A DNA stretch of 64,000 bases from Conchocele bisecta. Lineage: Eukaryota; Mollusca; Bivalvia; Lucinida; Thyasiridae. The notes below the pieces were generated by a model. That model made no database searches. It saw nothing but the letters and a program-made list of their open reading frames with translations, and was not told where the DNA came from. The stretch lies in NCBI GenBank assembly GCA_029237695.1, contig CM055273.1, forward strand, positions 57,091,968 through 57,155,967. The letters run 5' to 3'. Positions within the stretch are counted from its first letter, which is position 1; each line of letters begins with the position of its first letter. A program made the translations under genes and the position numbers. Positions 12,301-24,300 of the stretch are shown piece by piece.

Positions 12301-15300
12301 TCGTCTCATTTGTGGTGTTGTATAAAATATCTTAATGAATATTGCAGATATCATGATCAAATAAAAAGCATTCAATTCATCATACAAATACCATTGTCAT
12401 AGTAACAAAATGTCAATTTGACCAAGAATTTCCCGAAGACAGGTTTTCTCGCGACGAGGCTCATATATAAAATTGAAGGTATCGATGAGGTGATTGCTCT
12501 GGTACAATATTTGTTGGAATCGGATGATTATGTCATCCATGATGGCCGCCAAAAGATCCATTTATTCAAGATTTTGAACGTCTTTTTCTCGGGAACCACA
12601 TGGCCGATGCTGGCCAATGCTGGCCAAACTTCATAGTAAGTTAAGATCCTTGGGTGAAGCATTTCCAGAGTTGGTAAAATGTGAGTCATCGCTTAATCCA
12701 AGATGACCACCATCTAAAAATAGCACAATTTTTTTAAAACACATATGAACTCAATGTCACATTCTCCTCTGGTGTTTATGGAGTCAGGTGAGCAAAAGAT
12801 GCCGAGAGGTATAACATTTTCACACTGTAGTCCATCTGCCATCTGTCTGTCTATAACACAGAAACAATTAGATTTGTATTTCGATTATAATCCAAGGTGC
12901 ATGATCACGTGGTTATAACAACAACAACAGTGGCTGAAAGTGTTGAAATCTTGCCCACTCCAAAGTAAGTATTATTTGATATTTTCCTTAATATGAAACG
13001 GATTTTGATGAAATATGGCGTAGCAAACGCGTCTTCATGAACTGCATGTGGTCGTCCAGGGAGTTCGGCACAGACTTATGTCGTTGTAAAAACATCATAC
13101 GTTTGGGCCAACGTACAGAGACCACCAAAATGCAGCTTAACAAGACGTGTTTGATGCGCCATATTTCATCATTCAAAATCCGTTGCGTAATAAGGACACT
13201 ATAAAAGAATAAGTACTTTGAATCGGATGGATTCTGGAAGTTTCAGTACTTGTTGTTGTTGTTAGTACCACGTGATCATACACCTTGTAATCAATACTAC
13301 CACATGGTAGATAAATGTGGTATCCAAAAACTTTCAGGAAAAGAAGGATAAAGCTGCGTCTATGGTAACGGTGCCACAACACCATCAGCAACAACAACAA
13401 CAACAACAGGTGAACGTGGCCCCCAAATCCGTCTTCGTTCAGATGCCGGGTCAACCCAAAGCGAAGCAGATTAGCAGGAAGAACCCTTTAAAGGCTGACT
13501 TGGTGAGTTGTCACTGAGAATGTGTCAAGTTTCTAGAGACTATCACTAGTGTCTTGATATGAAGCTTCTCATGCAAGGCTAGGAAACAGTTTAACAGAAT
13601 GTAACCTGGGGGTTTCGTTGTACTGCAGGCTCGTTGATGTGTTATTACACTATTCAGCTAAATGGGATGCAGGCTGGAATTTATAACTGCTTTTAACTTA
13701 TTTCTTGTACACTGACTTCACAAATTAGATATTTTGTGGTTTCCCAATTATTAAGTATGGTGTCTGTGGCAATAGCATTAACTGTTATATTTCACAGGTA
13801 TTCAGCGTGTTTCCGGTTCCATCGGTATACCTCTATATATATGAACAAGGCTTCTAACTTTGGTCGGATACGACCTCGCATCATGACACATTCCGCGATT
13901 TTATTAATGCTAATGTGAATATTTTGGCGGAATGTTCATTTGAGAATTATTGTTATCTTGCTAAAATAAAATAGAACATATATATGCAAATAATATCGAA
14001 TTACAGCTGCTTTTCCTAGGTGTGACACAACCTCGTATCATCACAAATTAAATAATGTGTTTAAGGCTCTAACGTCAATATTGTAGTGGCAAGTTCATAT
14101 AATCATTTGAGAATTATCAATATCCTGCAGAAATACATAGAATTCATAGAAAATTACAATTTTAAACATGTTATTTTGTTATGATACAAGGTCGTGTCCG
14201 ACCAAAGTTAGAAGCCTTGCTCATATGTATGAGTTGTACCGATGAAAGCCGAAACACGCCGAATGCCTGTGTTGTATTGTACATGTATACTATGCGAGGG
14301 ATTTTGATTCGAGTTGCAATGCCATTAAAATGTATTTGTTCTGGTAGTACCGTATTAACCCTAAACAATCGGACACAATTTGCTTTGGGAAACCCCAATT
14401 TAAAAGGGGTTTCCCAAATATATTTTTTATATGTTTCTCCTAAACAAATGGTGTCCAGTTATTTAGGGTTATTAGGTACGTGTTACTAAGGCAGCATCAG
14501 TCATTTACATGCCAGTGGCTGTTTGTCACACACTGACACAGTGCTCCAGATAAGGAATTAGTAATTGAGTCATTTCTGAAGCAATTCCAAGGAGACAATT
14601 CTAATAAATGCCAAGACATGTTTTCATTTCGAAGCAAACTATTCAATAATTGCAGTTTGTTGATGAACAGTACTGTGATTTTATTTTACCCAATTAAAAT
14701 ATTGAAATACCCAATTGCTTCAGATACGATGGAGTGAAAATACTCATTTACTAATTCCTTATCTGGAGCCCTGGTGTATAGTCTGCAGCCGATAACTTGC
14801 TACTTGTTTACAAACAAACCGGTCATAAACAAAACACAGAATAGGTGAGACAGGTAAATATACCCGTGCCAGTATTCCTTTTCAATATTGATTTTGAGAT
14901 TTGTCATCAAGTCTCATGTAGTTCGAATCTTAATTTTTCATACCATGTGATATATTTTTATTTGCTTATGTTGTAATATATTTAATTTTTGTATGTGTTT
15001 ATCTTGCAAATTACGTTAACTAAGCATGAGATAGTTTACATGTTTAAAGTTACTCTCACTTTGAAGAAAACTAATAACTAAATGCACATTTCATTTGTGT
15101 TTATCATTTGACATGCATGCAGTAGTACATGAAGAATATAGGAGTATGTTCTCGCCGATCATGTCACATTGATATACAGCAATAATGATCATCCTCGCTG
15201 TTTCACATATTTCCATCTCCAGCAACCAGTCATAAAAGGAATTCAATAATATCGACAAAAGTAATACCAAGGTACACTATTATAGTTACATGCAAGCACA

Positions 15301-18300
15301 TGCACTCCATCGTGTATTTATTATACACGACAACGAGGCTATGATACGATAATACACCTGGTTTACCTATTTTTGGACTATTTTTTCGATTTACCTCCAG
15401 CAACTTATTTATACCCCCCGCAACGAGTTGTGGGGGGTATACTGGAGTCCGGTTGTCCGTCCGAGCGTGCATCCGTGCGTCCGTAAACTTAACATCGGAG
15501 AAATATTGTTATTACTTCTATTTGTTTTATCTAAAATGCTTAATATTTCACACATGCATTCCTGTAAGGCTCTACTACCATGCTGTGCCAAATCCACGAC
15601 CGTCCAACCCCCGCTGATCCCAACGTCAAGGTCACCTACTTAGTCTCTTTACACAACTTGACATCAGAGAAATATTGTTATAAGTTCTATTTCCTTCATC
15701 TAAAATGCTTAATATTTCACACATGCATTCATGTAAGGCTCTACTACCATGCTGTGCCGAATCCACGACCGTCCAACCCCCGCTGATCCCAAGGTTAAGG
15801 TCAAATACTTAGTCTCTTTACAAAACTTAACATCAGAGAAATATGTTATAACTTTTATTTCTTTCATCGAAAATTTTTAATATTTCATACATGCTTTCCT
15901 CTAAGGCTCTACTATCATGCTGTGACAAATTCCCGCTGATCTCGATGTCAAGGTCACATAGTCTCAAAACTTAACATCAGAGAAATTGGTTGTAACTTCT
16001 ATTTCCTTGCTCAGATCTGCTTCACATTTCACACACGCATTGCTCCAATGGACCTCTACCACCCTGTGACAAATTCACGTTCATGTCACTCCCGCTAAGC
16101 CCAGAATCAATGTCACAGGCTCACACACTTGGAAATTTTTACATATTTTAGGGGTACCTGGGCCCACGCAGGGGTTATTCCGTAAGCTACTGACCAATCT
16201 AGTTATCGTCTGTCATTATACCCCCCGCAACGAGTTGTGGAGGGGGCTATACTGGAGTCAGGTTGTCGGTCCGTCCGTGCGTCCATCACTAAACTTAACA
16301 TCAGAGAAATATCGTTATAACTTCTATTTCCTTCATCTAAAATGCTTAATATTTCACACATGCATTCCTGTAAGGCTCTACTACCATGCTGTGCCAAATC
16401 CACGACCGTCCAATCCCCGCTGATCCCAAGGTCAAAGTCAAATACTTAGTCTCTTTACAAAACTTAACATCAGAGAAATATTGTTATATCTGTTATAACG
16501 GACAGTACTATTTATACCCCCCGCAATGAGTTGTGGGGCGGGGGGTATACTGGAGTCAGGTTGTCCGTCCTTCTATGCGTCTGTGCGTCCGTAAACTTAA
16601 CATCAGAGAAATATTGTTATAACTTCTTGTTCCTTCATCTAAAATTCTTAATATTTCACACATGCATTCCTGTATGGCTCTACTACCATGCTGCACAGGT
16701 GGAAAACTCGGAACTATGACACCAAAAAAATGCCTACATGTATTAAAAAAATCCCATTACCCCACCCACTTGGTCTCGAATTCCGGAAGACATAATCTGA
16801 TAGTACGTGAATCATGAACGAAAGTAGAAAAAAGGTGTTTTTTTAGATCGGTGAACGATCACAATTGGACGAACTTTGTATGGTTGGAGTTGCTAATGTA
16901 TATGGTCATGGTGCACGACTTTAGTTGGAGCTGGCGATCAGTTATTGGTCAAATATAACCGATAATCCATGCCGGACGGCCTCCGATTCTGTGTGAGATT
17001 CTTTTGTACACGCAAATTTCGCTTTGGATGGGGTATACAAAATGCGAATAACTGAATAAATACTGGAAACAGCGATTTGAAGTAAATATATTCATACACC
17101 TAATACCTTTATCGATTGCCAGCGACAGAAATCATACATTTAATCGATGTGTATTGTGTTTGTGCGAGTCGGAAACGAGAGGGCTCTTTCTATAATGGCC
17201 ACAATGTTATCCACCTTTCTTTATAGAAGATGGTAATGTACGAGACCAAGTGGGTGGGGTAATGGAATTTTTTTAATAGGCATTTTTCTGGTGTCCTAGG
17301 ATTCGAGTCTTCCACCTGTGCCATGCTGTGCCAATTCCACGACCATCCAACCCCCGCTGATCCCATTGTCAAGGTCAAATACTTGGTCTCTTTACAAAAC
17401 TTAACATCAGAGAAATAAGTTAAAACTGCTATTTCCTTCATTGAAAATTCTTAATGTTTCACTTGTGCATTCCTCTAAGGTTGTACTATCATGCTGTGAC
17501 AAACCTACAACCGTCCAACCCCCGCTGATCCCAAGGTCAAGGTGACATACTGAGTCTCTTTACAAAACTTAACATCAGAGAAATATGTTGTAACTTCTAT
17601 TTCTTTCATCGAAAATCTTAATATTTCATGCATGCATTCCTCTAAGGCTCTACTATCATGCTGTGACAAATCCCCGCTGATCTCGAAGTCAAGGTCACAT
17701 ACTTAGTCTCTTTATACAACTTAACATGAGAGAAATTGGTTATAACTTCTATTTCCTTGCTCGGATCTGCTTCACATTGCACACACGCATTGCTCCAATG
17801 GACCTCTACCACCGTGTGACAAATTCACGTTCGTGCCCAGAGTCAAGGTCACAAGCCCACACACTTGGATTTTTTTGGCATATTTAGGGGTACCTGGGCC
17901 CACGCGGGGGGTATTCCGTAAGCCTCGCTTACTGACCATTCTAGTTTATACACGACACAGTCATTTCTGTTTGTTTACAATATATTGTCAGTTATTGCCC
18001 ATGTGCTAATACAACGTGTGATCTCAAACCCGTGTGTGGTCAATCTTACCAACACTGAGAGCGCCGACTTACATTTGTTGTTTTATTTTCTCGATTAAAA
18101 GCTTTTTAAACTTAACCCTTAGACCGCTATCTTAATTATTTTGTTGTCTGCTGTTTATTTTCTATTTTCCATTTTTATCATCAAAAACATGCTTCGAGTT
18201 GACAGCACTTTATAATAATTTACAACATGCTTTGACAGCACTCCATTGGAAATGATTCTGAAGTGCTGTCAAAATATGTTTTCATTGAGAAATAAGGCAA

Positions 18301-21300
18301 GATATAAAAGCAATAGCAGACGACAATTGTTGTTATGGGTTAATAATGACAAACAGTGACAACAATCTGTTTCTCAGATTTTGAGGGTTTCAACACAAGA
18401 GACCGCTTTCTCAATGTTTGTGAACAGTGTAGATCCAGATGATGTGGCTCGTTGCGAGCATCCTCATCAGGATCAGCACTGTTTGTTTGTATTTTTTTAA
18501 ATAAACACCCCTTTCTGATTAATGGAATAGTTCATTAGTCTACATGGTAGAGTTCATACCAGCTACTTAGGGGTGAAAGGGTTAAACTATCTGAGCATAA
18601 TTATGTTCTCCTGGAAAATACAAGACTAGTATCTTGATATGAGGTTGTGACTAGAGAAATGGGGTTTATGGGATTCAGGGCTCCAGATAAGTTTTGTATC
18701 TGAAGAGCATTATACCCCCATACTTAAAATTCAATGCGTATCTTACTTTTACAAATGTATTATTTATTTTCTTATTAAATAGGAAACAAATTATAAAACA
18801 TAAAACAAATTGAAAAAAGTCACTTACCGTATTTGAGCTGCAAAAAGCAAACAGTGTTTGATTTTTGCTGCTCAACTAAGTAAATTTTCAACTTTATTAC
18901 AGTATTTTCACTACTCAATTTGAAAATCAATGCGTATTTTACTTTTACAAATGGATTATTGCTTTTCTTCATTTCTAAATAGGGAACAAATGATAAAAGA
19001 TATAACAAATTTAAACATTCACTTAGTTGAGCTGCAAAAAGCAAACACTGTTTGCTTTTTGCAGCTCAACTAAGTGAAGTTTCAACTTTATGACAATTTG
19101 AAAATTGATGCGTATTTTCACATTGCTGGGAGTATTTGAACTCCCACTTTTGATAATCAAAGCGTATTCTGCTAAAATAAGTGCGTAAAATATGCCAATA
19201 CGTACCTTATCTGGAGCTCTGGGGTTTGCGACCAGTGTACCTCGTGGATCCAGATGACAATCAACATTGCTTCTTCGAAGTAGGACGGGTTATTCATTAA
19301 TGAAATGACGAACAGTGCAGATCCTGAAATGACGAACAGTGCAACCAGTGTAGCTCCAGATCAGTCTGTGCAGCATCCGCACAGACTGACCTGGAGCTAC
19401 ACTGGTCGCAAAACTCACAATTCCCATTTCAAAGTTAAAGGGACCAAATCCTGAAATTGTCCCTTCGGATCTGAGAGCTAGGTTTCAACACTGGCCATGT
19501 ACATATATGTCATGTTATTTGTTTACAGGATGTTGCCAAGGTGTTTAAGAAGTGCAAGGAAGATGGAAGCACGCGTCTGGATCTCAGTAAATCACAGGTA
19601 ATGCACTTGCCATCGTGTCGTGTCATGGACCCTCTTTTCATAAAAATGGTGCAGTTTTATATGTCCAATGGGCATACTTAGTCTCAGAGACCACATAATT
19701 GCTGGTTCACATTTTGGTGTTTTTGCCAGTTTTAGTATTGTTTGTTCCGCAGCTTGCAAACTGTGAATTTTGTGTCAAAAATTTTGTATGCACGTCCAAA
19801 TGTTGAATATCTGCTCATCCGTTAGTTGGATCATTATCAACAAATTTCATCAATAGCTTTCTCACATTTATGGCTATCCACCGAGTGTCATTCGGGTGAC
19901 CTTGACCTTCGTGTGAACAATTTTGGACGAACATCTAAATGTTGAATATGTCCTGGTCCGCTAGTCTGATCATTACCAATATTCATCAATAGCTTCCTCA
20001 CATTCATGGCTATATCCGTTCATGAATTCACACTTAATACATTTAATTAGAGTATTTTCTTTTTATCTTTTTCTAAAGTTTGCTGACGGAAATTTAAAGA
20101 GGAAGGTGCGGTAAGGCCCTGAAATCGCATCCGGTTTTGCCAAAATTGAATTTTCTCAAAAATATATAAATTTTACCTGTTTTGTTAAATACAACATCTC
20201 ATCTCTTTAAAAAATGAAATTTTGATCTGTTTACATCATGCGATGACGTCATGACACCGCGTGGCGTGACGTCATGAAACAGGCATTTTCTTGACATTTT
20301 CTTCCCTACGTTCATGAATTTAATACCCAGACCACCCATGTACCAAGTTAATATTTGCAGTCATAAACCTGCTGTAGAAATTAAAACTTGGTACACGCAT
20401 GGGCTGGTAGCTAACTTTTGATTTGAATAAAAAAAAATGGGCCGACCTATTTCCCCTACCCCAACCACAGGTGTCTGGTTATTTTGACACTCAACAGCGT
20501 GGATAGCATTTTTATTCCGATGTAAGATATCTCTATATATATATATTTCTATACAACAACATACCTTGTGTATTCACTCACTGACATAGTTTATTTCATG
20601 CATTAATAGCCATAAATAAGTAATACAAATTGAAACATTTGCACCTTCAGGTTAGACCACACTAAATAGTTTTACTATATAATTTAACCGAATGCCATCC
20701 AATAAGGCCAGTCTCTCCTACTTTCACTAATCGTATGGATGCTGTGGGACCTACTTGTACATGACCTGCAGCCAGTCTGTACTGGTTCTGCATGAATTAA
20801 ACAATAGGTTTACTTACTCCTAAGAAAGTTTAATCCAGCCTTGTCATATCACCAAATATTGTTTACATTTTTTGACTCTGTTTACATCACGTGACCAACT
20901 GGTTCAGTGTTTTCTTTTAAATCAGGGCTCAACACTAAGGCACGTCCGACCGACCGAGTCTATTAAAAATGTGGTCCGGTCGTGTCAATTTTCCCGGAAT
21001 ACCATTGTCGGTAGCCCGATTGGTCGTGTTCCAATTTGACCAAAGTCACTGCCAAAAATGTCAGAAATAAAATAGTATTAGTTCACCGTTTATTTTTCTA
21101 GTAATAACCAACAAAACTTAAAAAAAAATATCGCTGTTTGACAGTTCGAAAATAGTTTATTTACAACTCCAGGCGGACTTGTTTGCCTAGGTTTCGGGTA
21201 TGGTAATGGAGTAGGCCTCTGTATTTTGTACCCAAACCAAAACGTACCCATTATAAACAGTGGATCAATGCTACCATCGAATATGATAATTTAGTGAGTG

Positions 21301-24300
21301 AATTTTGTTTTTTTTGCTGGACAGTTTAAATCTATTATCAACAATGCAAACCTCAATACCGCACGGCATTATGATATTCTGATGCAATTTTGAACGGATC
21401 CCGATAAATGTTCCAAACTAAATCATAACAATCAAGTCCGGAGTAAAGCTAATTTACATAAGAAGTAGAACGATCTGCGATTGGTTGATGGTCCTTCATT
21501 CATCAAATAGCAATTTTTTATTGGAAGCCGTCAGAAATATAAGCAAACGGTGAGTACAAATATCATACAAATATCTTGAAAAAAAAGTGAATTCTCATTG
21601 CGCCGATCATGTAATCGGCCTGTGACGCGGCCAATCACACACAGTGGATCAAATGTGTCAAACAACATGTCCAAAAATCGTTTGTATTGGCTAAGGCATG
21701 CTGCTGAGCACGTGTTTTTACTAACATCCTCATCGCTAATAAATATTGTGCCCTGATATGAGCATAGTGAAAATTAGTTCAACTGATATGGAACATTCTA
21801 AGTCACTTAAAGTTCTTGTTTTGTTGAGCTGGGAGGCAGAGTCTGCCATTTAATGAATCATTATTCATTGATCTGACACCTTGGATATAAAGATGATTTA
21901 TAATCGTCACCAATCATCACCATTGTGGAAATTTACGTCGGGTATAAAATGTATAATAATTAATGCAAATCAATATGTGGGGTAATAGTGAATGAAGGTT
22001 TAATTTGCCAGAAAATGTCTCAGATGATGTCTCTGATATAAAGAACTAGTGGGCATGTACCTTTAAAGTTCAGAAAGTGTGGCAAGAATGAGATTTTCGA
22101 AATTTCACATAGCAGTTTGTATTTGTTTACATGCTTTTCAAATACTTTTTAGTCATGGTCGTGAACATAACCTATGAAAAATAACACAGAAGTGTAGTGT
22201 GTCAATATTCGATCAGATGTTTTGCTACCCATATCTGGATCCAGATCCTGTAATGCTAGACGATATTATTCATACAAAAACGGATATGTAAATGTGTATT
22301 AATTTTTTCTCGCCCACCAGGTGACCTGAGATAAGGATATCTGTATAGTCATGCGAGGGCTGAATGGTGATGACATTGAGCATTAATTTAATAATAATTT
22401 GTAAACGATCCATTGAACTGGTATTAGGATTTGGACATATCAAAAGTTGCATAAATTCAGTGAATAAAAAGTTGGGTATTATTCTGGGTCAGATAAATAT
22501 TTTGAGATTCGCAAATATGTTCTATATAGGGACGAGAAAAAGTATCCATCATATGCACTGGTGTGAGAGAAGGATATTCCACCCTCGTGATCAGAATATG
22601 TCGTCAGAAACTCGGCAAAGCCTCTGACGACATATTCTGACATTCGGGTGGAATATCCTTGCCCCACACCAGTGCATATGATAGATACTCATAAAGGTAC
22701 ATGCCCACTCAGTAGGCACAAAATGTTCTGTAGCCTATTTCATCAACATTGCAAAGTATACTTAATTACTAGCAAAGTATACTTTGAGGGAGTAATCATT
22801 TATTTTTCCTGAAATGCATTATTTCATATAGAACTAACAAATGCATATATTTCATGATTAAAAGTATGCAGAATTATTATACTGAATTTATTACATTATC
22901 ACAGCCAAATTGGCTGTGATAATGTAATAAATTCAGTATAATAAAAATTAATAAATTTATAAAATTGAAAATTTCTCCCTCAAAGTATACTTTGCTACTA
23001 AAGTATACTTTGCAATGTTGATGAAATAGGCTACATATATCAGAGACAACATCTGAGACATTTTCTGGCAAAATAAGCATTCATTCACCATTATCCCACG
23101 TATTGATTGGCATTATTATACCTTTTATATCGGACGTAAATTTTCACATTGGTATCAGGGGCGATAACCGTGTTGCCTTAAAATGTTAATGGGCAGTACT
23201 ATTTATACCCCCCGCAATCAGTTGTGGGGCGGGGGGTATACTGGAGTCAGATTGTCCGTCCTTCCATGCGTCAGACAGCTGTGCATCCGTAAACTTAACA
23301 TCAGAGAAATATTGTTATAACTTCTTGTTCCTTCATCTAAAATGCTTAATATTTCACACATGCATTCCTGTAAGGCTCTACTACCATGCTGTGCCAAATC
23401 CACGACCGTCCAACCCCCGCTGATCCCAAGGTCAAGGTCAAATACTTGGTCTCTTTACAAAACTTAACATCAGAGAAATATGTTATAACTTCTATTTCCT
23501 TCATCTAAAATGCTTAATATTTCACACATGCATTCCTGTAAGGCTCTACTACCATGCTGTGCCAAATCCACGACCGTCTAACAAGGCTTGATCAGTCAAG
23601 GTCAAATACTTGGTCTTCTGTACTACTACATCCAGACCGTAAACCACCCCGTATGGTTAACTTCTATTTCTCAGTCTTACTAAAATGCTTAATATTTCAC
23701 ACATGCATTCCTGTAAGGCTCTACTACCATGCTGTGCCAAATCCACGACCGTCCAACCCCCGCTGATCCCAAGGTCAAGGTCAAATATTTGGTCTCTTTA
23801 CAAAACTTAACATCAGAGAAATAAGTTATAACTTCTATTTCCGTTATTGAAAATTCTTAATATTTCACTCGTGCTTTCCTCTAAGGTTGTAATATCATGC
23901 TGTAACAAATCTATGACCATCCAACCCCCGATGATCCCAAGGTCAAGGTCACATACTTAATCTCTTTACAAAACTTAACATCAGAGAAATATGTTACAAC
24001 TTCTATTTCTTTCATTGAAAATTCTTAATATTTCATGCATGCATTTCTCTAAGGCTCTACTATCATGCTGTGACAAATTCCCGCTGATCTCGAGGTCAAG
24101 GTCACATACTTAGTCTCTTTACAAAACTTAACATCAGAGAAATTGGTTATAACTTCTATTTCCTTGCTCGGATCTGCTTCACATTTAACACACGCATTGC
24201 TCCAATGGACCTCTACCACCCTGTGACAAATTCACGTTCATGCCTCTCCCGCTAAGCCCAGAGGCAAGGTCACAAGCCCACACAATTTTTACATATTTTA

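Larger units (their letters stand above)
6336..13337 (+). other. SHOC2 intron 1 (7.0 kb, nested elements)
   Basis: GT at 6336 and AG at 13336-13337. No further exon with the right phase was recognised inside. Most of its length consists of the transposon families annotated separately. The acceptor has a weak pyrimidine tract (CTTTCAG). Confidence 0.8.

Noticed and set aside
10164..12795. family C repeat as a Helitron
   Set aside because: The other copy (58162-59697) ends in a hairpin and CTTGTT rather than CTRR, and its borders show no clear A|T insertion. The class is left open.
20925..20945. full hAT element starting CAGGGCTCAACACTAAGG
   Set aside because: Only one end was found. No matching TTAGTGTTGAGCCCTG end or 8-bp duplication was located in the window.
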